A stretch of 64,000 nucleotides of DNA from Sporomusa sp. KB1 (GCF_007830295.1 NZ_VLKC01000002.1:3266881-3330880), one strand, 5' to 3'; numbered from the stretch's first letter, positions 27,138-37,550 are shown. Numbers and translations: made by a program. The notes: generated by a model not told the origin, from the letters alone.

Positions 27138-28508
27138 ATGTTTGAAAAACTGTTTGAGCTTAGTTCCCGCAAAACAAATGTGAGAACTGAGGTGGTCGCA
27201 GGGATTACGACCTTTATGACCATGGCGTACATTTTGTTTGTTAATCCTAGTATTCTGGGTTCAGCGGGAATGGACAAGAACGCCGTATTACTGGCTACTG
27301 CCATTGGTGCTGGCGTGGTGTCAATCATGATGGGACTGTTTGTTAACTATCCGATTGCTTTGGCTCCTGGCATGGGGCTTAATGCTTTTTATGCGTTTAC
27401 CGTTGTTATCGGTATGGGGATTACCTGGCAGGTGGCCTTGGGTGCGGTATTTATTTCTGGTCTTATTTTTATTTTGCTTACAGTGACTCAAGTTCGTCAA
27501 TTATTGGTTGAGGGTATGCCTACAGTGCTAAAACATGCAATTACGGTAGGTATTGGCTTATTTATTACCATTATTGGTCTGAAGCTTTCCGGTATCATGA
27601 GTATCCGGTTATCTCTGATTCCACCTACGTTGGAGAAAATTGTCGCCGCAAAAGGCAATGGTACACCGCTTAGTTTTGAAACTATTATTGAAATGGGACA
27701 ATTTACTCATCCCGAAATATTGCTTTCCGTATTTGGCCTGGTAGTTATTGGTGTACTCATGGCACGCCAAATAAAGGGCTCGATCTTAATTGGTATTTTT
27801 ACGACTACTATTGTAGGTATTATGATGGGGATTGTTACTATCCCTGCTGGCTTTAGCCCAATCGCTATGCCTGATTTTAGCCATAATGCTTTTTGGGCGC
27901 TGGATATTCAGGGCGCTCTAAACATGGGCCTAATGGCGATTATCTTTACATTTACTTTTGTTGAACTGTTTGATACTATGGGCACACTTGTTGGTACTGC
28001 GTCCAAAGCAGGCCTTATGGACAAAAAAGGCAAATTCCCCGGTATCGGCAAAGCCATGCTGGTAGACGCCACCGGTGTAAGTCTTGGTGCTTTGCTTGGC
28101 ACTAGTACTATCACTTCTTATGTGGAAAGTGCTGCTGGTGTTGGTGCAGGCGGACGTACAGGCTTGACAGCAATCGTATGCGGCATACTCTTTTTGTTAT
28201 CGTTGTTTTTTGCGCCGCTTGCAGGCCTTATTCCCACTGCCGCAACTGCGCCGGCGCTTATTATTGTTGGCGCATTGATGCTCGAGTCAGTCCGCCAGAT
28301 TGATTTTAACGATTTCACAGAAAGCCTGCCAGCCTTTTTAACCATTGTCCTGATGCCATTTACCTATAGCATCGCCAATGGTATTTCTGCTGGTCTTGTG
28401 ATGTATCCGTTGTTAAAACTCGTTACCGGCAGAGGTCGCGAAGTGCATTGGATTGTCTACATATTAGCGGCTCTCGTTGTCTTCCGGTTTGTATTCCTGG
28501 CTGAATAG
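27138..28508 (+). CDS. NCS2-family guanine/hypoxanthine permease (PbuG/AzgA type)
   Basis: The 456-aa protein has about 12-14 membrane helices and the AzgA-like features of this NCS2 branch: GITTFMTMAYILFVNPSIL, APGMGLNAFYAF, FVELFDTMGTLVGTASKAG and GTSTITSYVESAAGVGAGGRTG. It imports purine bases with protons. The ATG at 27138 follows AAGGGGGG; an in-frame start at 27096 lies inside the leader element. The upstream guanine-PRPP tandem riboswitch fits the role: uptake is turned on when guanine is low or PRPP is high. Confidence 0.94.
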   Translation: MFEKLFELSSRKTNVRTEVVAGITTFMTMAYILFVNPSILGSAGMDKNAVLLATAIGAGVVSIMMGLFVNYPIALAPGMGLNAFYAFTVVIGMGITWQVALGAVFISGLIFILLTVTQVRQLLVEGMPTVLKHAITVGIGLFITIIGLKLSGIMSIRLSLIPPTLEKIVAAKGNGTPLSFETIIEMGQFTHPEILLSVFGLVVIGVLMARQIKGSILIGIFTTTIVGIMMGIVTIPAGFSPIAMPDFSHNAFWALDIQGALNMGLMAIIFTFTFVELFDTMGTLVGTASKAGLMDKKGKFPGIGKAMLVDATGVSLGALLGTSTITSYVESAAGVGAGGRTGLTAIVCGILFLLSLFFAPLAGLIPTAATAPALIIVGALMLESVRQIDFNDFTESLPAFLTIVLMPFTYSIANGISAGLVMYPLLKLVTGRGREVHWIVYILAALVVFRFVFLAE

Positions 28509-28519
28509 CGGGGAAGCTA

Positions 28520-28553
28520 AACCCAGATATTTTTTAAAATATCTGGGTTTTAT
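28520..28553 (+). terminator. Terminator between permease and purE
   Basis: AACCCAGATATTTT / AAAATATCTGGGTT followed by TTAT. It separates the permease from the pur operon, so the pur genes need either readthrough or their own promoter. Confidence 0.85.
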
Positions 28554-28613
28554 AACAAAACATTCATTGGTAAATTAATCCATGGGTGCATTATAGAGTG
28601 AAAGGATGAGGAT

Positions 28614-29111
28614 ATGAAAGTAGCAATTATTATGGGCAGTGATTCGGATTGGCCGGTACTTGAGCCGGCTGCCAGCCAACTAGCCGAATTTGGTATTGAA
28701 ACAGAAGTATTGGTAGCATCAGCTCATCGCACGCCAGATAAGGTGCACCGATTTGTAGCCGGTGCCAGCGAACGCGGGGTGCAGGTTATCATCGCTGCTG
28801 CCGGCGCCGCCGCTCACCTTCCGGGAGTGATCGCCAGCTTTACTACGCTGCCGGTTATTGGGATACCGGTAAATGCTACGCCACTTGCCGGTATGGATGC
28901 ACTGCTTAGCATTGTTCAAATGCCGGCAGGTATTCCGGTAGCTACTATGGCTATTAACGGGGCAAAAAATGCAGCCTTATTTGCCGCGCAGATATTGGCG
29001 GTGCATAATACTGAACTTGCCGCTAAGTTAATAGCACACCGGCAGACTATGGCCGAAGAAGTTGAGCGAAAAGATGCGCGGCTGGCGCAAAAGCTGGCTG
29101 CACCTAAGTAG
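28614..29111 (+). CDS. purE: N5-carboxyaminoimidazole ribonucleotide mutase PurE
   Basis: The 165-aa class I PurE converts N5-CAIR to CAIR in purine synthesis. It has the conserved GSDSDWPV at residues 8-15, SAHRTPD, AAAGAAAHLPGV and GIPVATMAINGAKNAALFA. The length is normal. No purK is next to it. It opens the purE-C-F-M-N-H gene cluster. ATG 28614 follows AAGGATGAGG. Confidence 0.96.
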   Translation: MKVAIIMGSDSDWPVLEPAASQLAEFGIETEVLVASAHRTPDKVHRFVAGASERGVQVIIAAAGAAAHLPGVIASFTTLPVIGIPVNATPLAGMDALLSIVQMPAGIPVATMAINGAKNAALFAAQILAVHNTELAAKLIAHRQTMAEEVERKDARLAQKLAAPK

Positions 29112-29209
29112 TCGCTTTTAAAAATCCCCAAAATGAAAGTACTTGCCATGGCAAGGAAAAAGCGTGGCAAACTTGCTTACTAATTTAAATTTACGAGGAG
29201 GCTAACCCC

Positions 29210-29920
29210 ATGACTAAACAACCTATGTATGAAGGAAAAGCTAAACAAGTATTTGCAACTGAGAATCCTGATGAACTATTAGTATATTTTAAAGACGATG
29301 CCACTGCCTTTAATGGTGAAAAGAAAGGCACGATTGGGAACAAGGGCGTCTTCAACAATAAAATTTCGACCTTTTTCTTCAATCTGTTAAGCGAAAAGGG
29401 TATTCCGCATCATTTTATCAAAATGCTTAGTGACCGGGAAATGCTGGTTAAGAAACTTGCTATCCTGCCGGTAGAAGTTGTCGTCCGCAACATTGCTGCC
29501 GGCAGCCTGGCAAAACGCATTGGCTGGGAGGAAGGCCGCAAAATGCCCAGTACGATTGTTGAGCTCTACTACAAAGATGATGCACTGGGCGACCCGTTGA
29601 TTAATCATTATCATATCAAGGCACTTGGGCTAGCTACCCCGGAGCAAGTTGAAATCATAGAAAAATATGCGCTGCAAATAAATGAAGTGTTATCTGCTTT
29701 TCTGAAAGAGAAAAAAATAGAATTAATTGACTTCAAGCTTGAATTTGGCGTGCACAAAGGGGAAGTAATCTTAGGAGACGAAATTTCACCTGATACTTGC
29801 CGCTTCTGGGATAGCGAGACTAACCAAAAGCTTGACAAAGACCGTTTCCGCCGCGATTTAGGTAATGTTGAGGAAGCCTATCAAGAGGTATTATACCGAC
29901 TGACAGGAAGGAGAAACTAA
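29210..29920 (+). CDS. purC: SAICAR synthase PurC
   Basis: The 236-aa enzyme joins aspartate to CAIR with ATP. It begins [10 protein letters not shown] after a short lead and has the family motifs [22 protein letters not shown] and [16 protein letters not shown] 29210 follows GAGGAGG. Its stop abuts the GTG start of purF. Confidence 0.97.
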   Translation: MTKQPMYEGKAKQVFATENPDELLVYFKDDATAFNGEKKGTIGNKGVFNNKISTFFFNLLSEKGIPHHFIKMLSDREMLVKKLAILPVEVVVRNIAAGSLAKRIGWEEGRKMPSTIVELYYKDDALGDPLINHYHIKALGLATPEQVEIIEKYALQINEVLSAFLKEKKIELIDFKLEFGVHKGEVILGDEISPDTCRFWDSETNQKLDKDRFRRDLGNVEEAYQEVLYRLTGRRN

Positions 29921-31351
29921 GTGCTTTACGATATACAAAGCGACAAATGGCGGGAAGAGTGCGGGATATTTGGCATTTTTGCCCGTCAGGAGAATGTGGC
30001 ATTAAATACGTATTGGGGCTTGTATGCATTGCAGCACCGGGGCCAGGAAAGCGCCGGTATTGCTGTTACCGACGGTAGTGCTATGGATGTGCAGCGGGGT
30101 ATGGGGCTGGTCAATGAGGTGTTTCGCCATGCTCTGCCTGATATGCCGGCTCATATTGCTATCGGTCATGTCCGGTATTCAACAACCGGGTCAAGTCTCT
30201 TGCGTAATACACAACCATTATTGGTCAGCTATTCCGGAGGGCAGATTAGTCTGGCTCATAACGGCAATCTGACCAATGCTCATGAAATGAGAATAGAACT
30301 GGAGAAAAAAGGACATGTGTTTCAAACCTCTATCGACAGTGAAGTTATTGTTAACTTAATTGCCCGTTCTACCAAGCAGACGGTGGAGGAAAGGGTGATC
30401 GACAGTTTGACTGATGTCCAGGGGGCCTACAGTCTGGTTATCATGACAGAAAACAAGCTTATCGGTGTCCGTGATCCACATGGCTTCCGGCCGCTTTGTC
30501 TGGGACGGCTGGGTGACGGCTGGGTACTGGCATCTGAGTCCTGCGCACTAGATACTGTTGGTGCTGAATTTGTACGTGATATTGAACCAGGTGAAATAAT
30601 AAGTATTGACGATCAGGGGGTTGAAACCAGGCGGTTTGCTGAGACTGACCGGCGTGCTGCTTGTGTGTTTGAATATATCTACTTTGCCCGTCCTGACAGT
30701 GTCATTGACGGTCAGAGTGTGTACCAAGCCAGGCTTAGTATGGGACGTACACTGGCAAGAGAGAGCGGCTTTAAGGCTGATCTTGTTATTTCAGTGCCAG
30801 ACTCCGGGACTACGGCGGCGCTTGGCTATAGCCAGGAATCAGGGATACCTTTTGCCGAAGGACTCATGAAAAACCGGTATATTGGCCGTACCTTTATCCA
30901 GCCGGAACAGAAAAAACGGGATATGGGTGTACGGATAAAACTCAACGCTGTTACATCAGTTGTGAAGGGTAAATCTGTTGTTATGGTGGATGACTCTATT
31001 GTACGGGGCACGACCAGCGGCAAAATTGTCCGCATGCTGAAAGAAGCCGGTGCTACGGCTGTCCATATGTGTATAAGCTCGCCGCCGATTGGTTATCCCT
31101 GTTACTATGGAATTGATACATCAGCCCGGAAAGAGCTTATCGCCGCGTCCAAACAGGTAGAGGAGATCAGAGAGTATATCGGTGCTGATTCGCTGCATTA
31201 TCTGTCCCTGGAAGGCTTGTATGCCTCTATTGGTAATATTCCGCAACAAACGTTATGTAATGCGTGCTTTAACTGCGATTATCCGGCAGAAATTCCTTGT
31301 GAAAGGGATTGCGCCAACAATAAATTCTTGTTTGAAGCCAAAAATAAATAA
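29921..31351 (+). CDS. purF: Amidophosphoribosyltransferase PurF
   Basis: PurF makes phosphoribosylamine from PRPP and glutamine, the committed step. The 476-aa precursor has a 13-residue propeptide ending before the nucleophile Cys14 (EECGIFG), the glutaminase domain with HRGQESAG and GHVRYSTTG, the PRPP loop [14 protein letters not shown] and Cys residues near the C-terminus (CNACFNC) that fit the Bacillus-type [4Fe-4S] form. GTG 29921 is used: AAGGAG lies seven bases upstream and the codon follows the purC stop directly. Confidence 0.97.
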   Translation: MLYDIQSDKWREECGIFGIFARQENVALNTYWGLYALQHRGQESAGIAVTDGSAMDVQRGMGLVNEVFRHALPDMPAHIAIGHVRYSTTGSSLLRNTQPLLVSYSGGQISLAHNGNLTNAHEMRIELEKKGHVFQTSIDSEVIVNLIARSTKQTVEERVIDSLTDVQGAYSLVIMTENKLIGVRDPHGFRPLCLGRLGDGWVLASESCALDTVGAEFVRDIEPGEIISIDDQGVETRRFAETDRRAACVFEYIYFARPDSVIDGQSVYQARLSMGRTLARESGFKADLVISVPDSGTTAALGYSQESGIPFAEGLMKNRYIGRTFIQPEQKKRDMGVRIKLNAVTSVVKGKSVVMVDDSIVRGTTSGKIVRMLKEAGATAVHMCISSPPIGYPCYYGIDTSARKELIAASKQVEEIREYIGADSLHYLSLEGLYASIGNIPQQTLCNACFNCDYPAEIPCERDCANNKFLFEAKNK

Positions 31352-31371
31352 ATACAGCAGGAGGTCGAAGA

Positions 31372-32424
31372 ATGGCCGATAAGGAAAAGACGAATCCTAA
31401 GCTTACCTATCGTGATGCCGGTGTGGACATTGATGCTGGCAATAAAGCAGTTGAATTGATGAAACACCATGTTCGGGCCACATATCGCCCGGAAGTACTT
31501 GGTGATATCGGCGGTTTTGGCGGTCTGTTTGCATTAAACTCTGGTAAATATCGCCAGCCGGTACTGGTAAGCGGGACAGACGGCGTAGGGACCAAACTGA
31601 AAGTTGCCTTTATGGCCGACAAGCATGACACGATTGGACAAGATGGTGTAGCGATGTGTGTCAATGATATCTTGGTGCAAGGCGCGGAGCCACTATTTTT
31701 CCTGGATTATTTGGCTGTTGGCAAACTGGAACCCGAAAAGGTCGCCGCGATTGTCAGCGGCGTGGCTATGGCTTGCCGCGAATCCGGTTGTGCGCTTATT
31801 GGCGGCGAGACGGCTGAAATGGCTGGTTTTTATCCTGACGGCGAGTATGACATGGCTGGGTTTGCTGTAGGCGTTGTAGACCGGGATAAAATTATAACCG
31901 GGGAAAAAATTAAGCCAGGCGATGTGTTAATAGGGTTGCCGTCAAGTGGTGTTCACTCTAACGGCTATTCGCTGGTGCGTAAGATCTGCTTTGATGTAAA
32001 GCAGTTTAGTGTTGATACTTATATCCCGGAATTAGGCCGCACCCTGGGAGATGAACTGTTAGAGCCTACCCGCCTGTATCCTAAAACCTGTTTGCCGCTA
32101 ATTGATAAATTTGATCTTCATGGTATGGTTCACATCACTGGTGGCGGATTCTATGATAATATCCCCCGGGTATTACCAGCAGACTGTGGCGTGACAGTGG
32201 ATACAGCTGCCTGGCCTAAGCCACCTATTTTTGGGCTCTTAAAGGAATGGGGCGGGGTAGCTGACGCTGAGATGTACCGGACCTTTAACATGGGTATTGG
32301 TATGATTCTCCTCGTTGCCGCCGAAGATGCAGCAACCATTCAGGCCGACATTGCATCCAGGGGCGAGAAGTCCTATATAATTGGCAAAGTAACAGCCCAA
32401 AAGCATCTGGTTGAACTTAAGTAG
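31372..32424 (+). CDS. purM: Phosphoribosylaminoimidazole synthetase PurM
   Basis: The 350-aa AIR synthetase cyclises FGAM with ATP. It shows [26 protein letters not shown], the [11 protein letters not shown] motif and [13 protein letters not shown]. Length is normal. ATG follows CAGGAGG, 20 bases after purF. Confidence 0.97.
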   Translation: MADKEKTNPKLTYRDAGVDIDAGNKAVELMKHHVRATYRPEVLGDIGGFGGLFALNSGKYRQPVLVSGTDGVGTKLKVAFMADKHDTIGQDGVAMCVNDILVQGAEPLFFLDYLAVGKLEPEKVAAIVSGVAMACRESGCALIGGETAEMAGFYPDGEYDMAGFAVGVVDRDKIITGEKIKPGDVLIGLPSSGVHSNGYSLVRKICFDVKQFSVDTYIPELGRTLGDELLEPTRLYPKTCLPLIDKFDLHGMVHITGGGFYDNIPRVLPADCGVTVDTAAWPKPPIFGLLKEWGGVADAEMYRTFNMGIGMILLVAAEDAATIQADIASRGEKSYIIGKVTAQKHLVELK

Positions 32425-32436
32425 GGGGACTGCTTC

Positions 32437-33045
32437 ATGAACAAAACGGTAATCGGTGTACTGGCGTCAGGACGGGGCAGTAATCTACAGGCTATTGTAG
32501 ATGCCATTGAGGCCGGCCGCCTTAATGCCAAGATTGGTGCAGTTATTAGTGATAACCCGGAAGCCAATGTCTTAAAGCGCATGGCTGCCGCTGATATTCC
32601 GGCACTTTGTATTGACAGGCGGCAGTTTGTGAGTCGCCACGAATTTGAGGCTGCGGTTGCCGAAGAATTGAATATCCGTCATGTAGAGTTGGTTGTTCTG
32701 GCTGGCTTTATGCGCATTTTGACCGCCTATTTCATTGACCGTTTTGCCGGAAAAATCATGAATATTCACCCGGCACTGCTGCCGGCTTTTCCGGGTGAGA
32801 ATGCCCAGCAGCAGGCTGTGGACTACGGTGCGAAGGTTTCGGGGTGTACGGTTCATTTTGTGGATGAGGGTATGGATACCGGCCCCATTATACTGCAGGA
32901 GGCTGTGCCTGTTTTAGAAGATGACACAGCAGAGACACTGTCAGATCGTATTTTACACGCTGAGCATATTCTTTATCCCCGGGCCCTGGCCTTATATTGT
33001 GAAGGACGTCTGAAGGTAGAGGGGCGGCGTGTAAGGATAACGTGA
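32437..33045 (+). CDS. purN: Phosphoribosylglycinamide formyltransferase PurN
   Basis: The 202-aa enzyme formylates GAR from 10-formyl-THF. It has VLASGRGSNLQAI at the N-terminus, the catalytic Asn-His region KIMNIHPALLPAFPG and HFVDEGMDTGPII with the catalytic Asp. ATG follows AGGGGG, 12 bases after purM. Confidence 0.97.
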   Translation: MNKTVIGVLASGRGSNLQAIVDAIEAGRLNAKIGAVISDNPEANVLKRMAAADIPALCIDRRQFVSRHEFEAAVAEELNIRHVELVVLAGFMRILTAYFIDRFAGKIMNIHPALLPAFPGENAQQQAVDYGAKVSGCTVHFVDEGMDTGPIILQEAVPVLEDDTAETLSDRILHAEHILYPRALALYCEGRLKVEGRRVRIT

Positions 33046-33075
33046 GACTGAATAAGTGATAAGCGAGGGAGAGAG

Positions 33076-34617
33076 ATGAAAATTAAACGGGCGCTGTTAA
33101 GCGTGTCAGATAAAACCGGTATTGTTGAGTTTGCTAAAGCATTACACAGTTTTGGCGTGGAGCTGGTTTCGACTGGCGGCACCATGAAAGTCATCAAAGA
33201 GGCTGGTATACCTGTAACCTATGTCAGTGAAATTACTGGTTTTCCGGAAATAATGGATGGCAGGGTAAAAACGCTTAACCCTTATATTCATGGCGGCATA
33301 CTTGCTATCAGGGACAATCCTGCTCATCAGGCGGCAATGACTGAGCACAACATCACCGGCATTGATTTGGTGGCAGTTAATCTATATCCGTTTCGGCAAA
33401 CAGTTGCTAAACCAGATGTGACGTTAAAGGATGCAGTGGAGAACATTGATATTGGTGGTCCGGCTATGATCCGGGCGGCGGCCAAAAATTTCCAGTATGT
33501 TACTGTTGTTGTTAATCCGGAGCGTTATGGGGAAATTATCGCCCAACTGACAGCTGACGGTGAAGTTGAATTTAAAAACCGCATGGCGCTGGCGCAGGAA
33601 GCCTACAGTCATACTGCTGCTTATGATGCTTATATTTCGCGGTATCTCAGCGGACAGCTGGATCAGGGGCTTTTCCCGGAGACGATGCACATGGTTTATG
33701 AAAAGGCTCAGGATCTGCGCTATGGAGAAAACCCGCACCAGGCTGCAGCCTTTTATCGTGAACAATATTATAACGGGCCTGGCGTTGCCAATGCCAAGCA
33801 GCTCAGCGGCAAGGAATTGTCGTTTAATAATATTGTTGATGTAGAAGCTGCGTATGCGTTGGTTGCCGAGTTTGCAGAGCCGGCCGCTGCCATTATTAAG
33901 CATACCAATCCCTGCGGTACAGGCATTGGTGCTTCGTTGGCCGCAGCCTATAATAAAGCGTACCAGGCCGACCCGCTTTCTGCTTTTGGCGGTATTATTG
34001 CCCTCAATCGGGAAGTAGATAAAGAAACAGCGCAGCTTATCAGTGAACTTTTTGCTGAAGCTGTTATTGCACCGGCATTTAGTCCGGAGGCACTTGACAT
34101 TTTAACGCAAAAGAAAAATGTTCGCCTGCTGGCGGCGGCTCTCCCAGAGCCGGACAGCACACGGTTGGATGTAAAGTCGGTGGCTGGAGGTGTGCTCTTG
34201 CAGCAAGCTGATATGACCACCGCACCGCAAGCTGCTATGAAAGTAATTACCAAGCGTCAGCCGACAGCTTCAGAGTGGGAACAACTATTATTTGCCTGGA
34301 AGGTTGTTAAACATGTCAAATCCAATGCCATTGTAATTGCCAATGATAACAAGACACTTGGTGTTGGCGCAGGGCAAATGAATCGCGTAGGTGCAGCCGG
34401 TATTGCGCTAGCGCAAGCCGGGGAACAGACTAAAGGGGCAGTATTGGCCTCAGATGCCTTCTTCCCGTTTGCTGACACTGTTAAGGCAGCTATCGAAGCC
34501 GGTATTACAGCTATTATTCAACCAGGCGGCTCAGTTCATGATGAAGATTCGATTAAAGCGGCAGATGAACAGGGTATTGCTATGGTATTCACAGGTATGA
34601 GGCATTTTAAACATTAA
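33076..34617 (+). CDS. purH: Bifunctional AICAR transformylase/IMP cyclohydrolase PurH
   Basis: The 513-aa protein combines IMP cyclohydrolase (residues 1-195, LLSVSDKTGI, STGGT, GRVKTLNPYIHGG) and AICAR transformylase (about 200-513, KHTNPCG with Lys-His catalytic pair, SNAIVIA, GVGAGQMNRV, SDAFFPFAD). It finishes IMP synthesis. ATG follows GAGGGAGAG. It is the last gene of the cluster; purD, purL, purQ, purS, purK and purB are absent here. Confidence 0.97.
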   Translation: MKIKRALLSVSDKTGIVEFAKALHSFGVELVSTGGTMKVIKEAGIPVTYVSEITGFPEIMDGRVKTLNPYIHGGILAIRDNPAHQAAMTEHNITGIDLVAVNLYPFRQTVAKPDVTLKDAVENIDIGGPAMIRAAAKNFQYVTVVVNPERYGEIIAQLTADGEVEFKNRMALAQEAYSHTAAYDAYISRYLSGQLDQGLFPETMHMVYEKAQDLRYGENPHQAAAFYREQYYNGPGVANAKQLSGKELSFNNIVDVEAAYALVAEFAEPAAAIIKHTNPCGTGIGASLAAAYNKAYQADPLSAFGGIIALNREVDKETAQLISELFAEAVIAPAFSPEALDILTQKKNVRLLAAALPEPDSTRLDVKSVAGGVLLQQADMTTAPQAAMKVITKRQPTASEWEQLLFAWKVVKHVKSNAIVIANDNKTLGVGAGQMNRVGAAGIALAQAGEQTKGAVLASDAFFPFADTVKAAIEAGITAIIQPGGSVHDEDSIKAADEQGIAMVFTGMRHFKH

Positions 34618-34654
34618 GCAACGTTATTGAAAAAGAAATAACACTCGCTACGGC

Positions 34655-34687
34655 AAAAATACCGGCAGGTTCTGCCGGTATTTTTTA
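34655..34687 (+). terminator. Terminator after purH
   Basis: AAAAATACCGGCAG / CTGCCGGTATTTTTT with a GTT loop; strong and T-rich. Confidence 0.93.
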
Positions 34688-34833
34688 TACACTTCTTAAG
34701 GTAAGCAACAGGGCTAAGGAAGGAATTTTACCTTTTAGTGAAGAAAAGTACAAAAGTATTCCAATTAAAGTCCGGGCTATTATTGGTTAATAACTTGGAC
34801 CTAATTATTTAACGAAGGACAAGGGGGACTACA

Positions 34834-35886
34834 ATGAACCGGAAGTATTTGTGGGTGATTACTAGTATTCTAATGCTATCCTTATTGCTGGCCGCATGTG
34901 GCAAAACGCCGGAAGCTGCTAAACAAAATGCGCCGACGGAAACGAAAAAGCTCAGTATTGGACTGCTCAAACTGACCAGTTCAGCACCGGTGTTTATTGG
35001 CATAGAAAAAGGTTTTTTTAAAGAGGAAGGTCTTGATCTTGATGTCCAATGGTTTGAAGCCGCTCATCCGATTGCCGTAGCAACTGCCTCCGGTAAGGTA
35101 GACATTGGAGCTACCGGTATTACCGCCAGCCTCTACAATATGGTAGCTGGCGGGCAGAAACTGTCCATTGTGGCTGATAAAGGGCGGGAGCAAAAGGGGT
35201 ATTCCTCATCAGCACTACTCGTAACAAGTGATTTGTGGGGACAAGGTATACAAAAAATTGAGCAAATGAAGGGGAAACGTATTGGCATAACCCAGACAGG
35301 GTCAACCTATCATTATATGATTGGCCGTTTGTTGGAGGCCAAAGGTTTGTCGTTAACTGAAGTAGAGATTGTACCGCTTGGTAAAATGGGCGCACTTATG
35401 GCGGCACTACAAAGCAACCAGGTGGATGCTGTTATTTTAAATGAGCCTAATATCAGTACGGTAGTAGCTGCTGGTTATGGCAAGCTTGTTAGTCAGGTTG
35501 GCGATGTGATTGATTATCAGACATCAGGTATCTTTTTTTCACCTGAGTTAATGAAAGATAAGGCCAATGCTGTCCGTTTTCTCAAAGGATATATTAAGGC
35601 CAGCAGATACTACTATGATGCTGTGTTGACTCAAAAGGACGGCAAGATTGTACCTGGAACCAACTATGATGAGACTGTCGGTATTATTGCAAAATATACC
35701 GGCGTTTCAGTCAATGATGTCAAAACAGGGTTGCCATATATGGATCGAGATGGGAAATTGCTGACTAATGATATTCAGACCCAGATTGATTGGTATGCCA
35801 GTCATAAGATGCTGGAAAAACCGATTAACGCCAGTCTGGTAACAGATACTGCTTTATTCGAGGAAGCATTGAAAGAAGTAAAATAA
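34834..35886 (+). CDS. ABC transporter substrate-binding lipoprotein (NitT/TauT/SsuA type)
   Basis: The 350-aa protein has a lipoprotein signal with lipobox LLAAC (Cys near residue 22) and then the SsuA/THI5-like fold with APVFIGIEKGFFKEEGLDLDV and DIGATGITASLYN. It is anchored outside the membrane and should deliver a small organic substrate, such as a sulfonate, nitrate-like anion, pyrimidine or aromatic, to the ATPase and permease genes directly downstream. No neighbouring catabolic gene reveals the ligand. ATG follows AAGGGGG. Confidence 0.9.
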   Translation: MNRKYLWVITSILMLSLLLAACGKTPEAAKQNAPTETKKLSIGLLKLTSSAPVFIGIEKGFFKEEGLDLDVQWFEAAHPIAVATASGKVDIGATGITASLYNMVAGGQKLSIVADKGREQKGYSSSALLVTSDLWGQGIQKIEQMKGKRIGITQTGSTYHYMIGRLLEAKGLSLTEVEIVPLGKMGALMAALQSNQVDAVILNEPNISTVVAAGYGKLVSQVGDVIDYQTSGIFFSPELMKDKANAVRFLKGYIKASRYYYDAVLTQKDGKIVPGTNYDETVGIIAKYTGVSVNDVKTGLPYMDRDGKLLTNDIQTQIDWYASHKMLEKPINASLVTDTALFEEALKEVK

Positions 35887-35915
35887 GGGTATTAGAGTAA
35901 GCGGGGGAGACTGGC

Positions 35916-36701
35916 ATGAAGGTTGTTATTGAGCAGGTTGGGAAATGCTATCCGGGGCCGGACGGAGAGAAAGTAACGGCGTTATCAGACATTAACCTTA
36001 CCATTCATAGCGAGGAATTTGTTGTATTGGTTGGACCCAGCGGCTGTGGCAAGTCGACGCTCCTTAATATGGTGGGGGGGCTGTTAAGCCCGACTTCAGG
36101 CACTATCTATGTAGAAGGACTGGAAACTGACCGTGATCCGGTAGTGGGTATGGTTTTTCAGGAAATAGGGCTGTTTCCCTGGCGCAGCGTTGTTCAGAAT
36201 ATTGCTTTTGGTCTGGAAGAAACAAGGCTCACCCAAAGACAAATTGCGGATCGGGTTCAAAGTTATATTGAACTGGCAGGACTGCAGGGTTTTGAAAATT
36301 CTCTGCCACGCCAATTATCAGGCGGCATGCGCCAGCGGGTGGGGATAGCCCGGGCGCTGGCCATTCAGCCTGACTTACTGTTAATGGATGAACCTTTCTC
36401 GGCGCTTGATGCGCAGACTCGAACGCTGATGCAGGAAGAACTGTTGAAGCTTTGGACAGCTACCCGCCTGAGTACGTTGTATGTTACTCATAATATTGAA
36501 GAAGCTGTTTTTCTGGCCGACCGGGTGGTCGTACTATCCCGGCGGCCAGGAAGAATTATTGACATCATTCGCATTGATTTACCCCGCGAGGGGCGGGATA
36601 CTGGCGAATGTGCAGCCCAGTTTAAAAATTATGCCAGCCAGATATGGCAGCTTATACGTAAAGATGCCGAAGATGCCTTAAGGGAGGGAGAAGCTGAGTG
36701 A
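35916..36701 (+). CDS. ABC transporter ATP-binding protein (NitT/TauT type)
   Basis: The 261-aa ATPase has Walker A GPSGCGKST near residue 46, signature LSGGMRQRVGIARAL, Walker B LLLMDEPFSALD and the switch His in YVTHNIEEAVFLADRV, as in SsuB/TauB/NrtD proteins. It starts 29 bases after the binding protein and its stop overlaps the permease start by four bases. The ATG follows GGGGGAG. Confidence 0.93.
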   Translation: MKVVIEQVGKCYPGPDGEKVTALSDINLTIHSEEFVVLVGPSGCGKSTLLNMVGGLLSPTSGTIYVEGLETDRDPVVGMVFQEIGLFPWRSVVQNIAFGLEETRLTQRQIADRVQSYIELAGLQGFENSLPRQLSGGMRQRVGIARALAIQPDLLLMDEPFSALDAQTRTLMQEELLKLWTATRLSTLYVTHNIEEAVFLADRVVVLSRRPGRIIDIIRIDLPREGRDTGECAAQFKNYASQIWQLIRKDAEDALREGEAE

Positions 36702-37492
36702 ATGCCATGTACCGCCGGGAGGTTGTTAATCGCTTGGCATTTATTGATACTAAGCTGCCAGGCTGGGTAAGTACGCTGTCCCTGATCGGCCTTATCGTGT
36801 TATGGGAAGCAGTGTGTCGTGTAAGTTCGGTTCCAGAGTTGTATTTACCGTCCCCGAGTGCGATAGTGGTTACCAGCTGGGATATGCTTGCCAGCGGGGA
36901 GCTCCTAACTAATGCTACAGCCAGTCTGTACCGGATTGGCTGGGGATTTGTTATTGGCAGTGCTGCCGGTATATTGCTAGGACTTGCCACCGGTTTCTTT
37001 CGTTTGGCGGAGGCAGTTGGTAATCCGCTTGTCCATGCGCTATACCCTATTCCGAAGATTGCACTGCTACCGCTGATTATTTTATGGCTGGGAATTGGAG
37101 AACTTTCTAAGGTTACTATCATAAGTTTAGGTGTTTTTTTTCCAGTCATTATTAATACCTATTCTGGCGTAAAAAATGTAGATCCCCTATTAATTAAAGC
37201 TGCTGTTGCTTTTAGAGCCAGCAGGCTTAGCATTATCCGCAAAGTTATTTTGCCTGGAGCCCTGCCGGTTATTTTTGCCGGGCTCAAACTGGCGGCAGGA
37301 ACATCGCTGTTACTATTAGTAGCCGCCGAAATGATTGCAGCCAAAGAAGGGATTGGAGCCATGATTTTGCACTATGGCGATCTCATGCTGACTACCAAGC
37401 TTATGGTCGGGGTGCTAGCGTTGTCCCTGTTGGGAATCGCTTTTAATTACTCACTGAATTGGCTGGAAAAAAGGTTGATTTCCTGGCGATAG
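36698..37492 (+). CDS. ABC transporter permease (NitT/TauT type)
   Basis: The 264-aa protein has six membrane helices and the EAA-type loop AVAFRASRLSIIRKVILPGALPVIFAGLK near residues 167-195 that contacts the ATPase. GTG 36698 is chosen because GGGAGG lies nine bases upstream and GTGA overlaps the ATPase stop; the ATG at 36707 is too far from the site. It completes a three-gene importer. Confidence 0.92.
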   Translation: MNAMYRREVVNRLAFIDTKLPGWVSTLSLIGLIVLWEAVCRVSSVPELYLPSPSAIVVTSWDMLASGELLTNATASLYRIGWGFVIGSAAGILLGLATGFFRLAEAVGNPLVHALYPIPKIALLPLIILWLGIGELSKVTIISLGVFFPVIINTYSGVKNVDPLLIKAAVAFRASRLSIIRKVILPGALPVIFAGLKLAAGTSLLLLVAAEMIAAKEGIGAMILHYGDLMLTTKLMVGVLALSLLGIAFNYSLNWLEKRLISWR

Positions 37493-37494
37493 AT

Positions 37495-37546
37495 AAAAAA
37501 GGGGCTGTGGAAAAACTTAGTGATAAGTTAACCACAGCCCTTTTTG
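37495..37546. terminator. Bidirectional terminator between ABC permease and SIMPL genes
   Basis: AAAAAAGGGGCTGTGG pairs with CCACAGCCCTTTTT; A- and T-runs flank both sides, so it can end both convergent transcripts. Confidence 0.9.
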
Positions 37547-37550
37547 CATT

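Noticed and set aside
33424..33903. 159-codon open frame on the minus strand
   Set aside because: Antisense shadow of purH without a ribosome-binding site.
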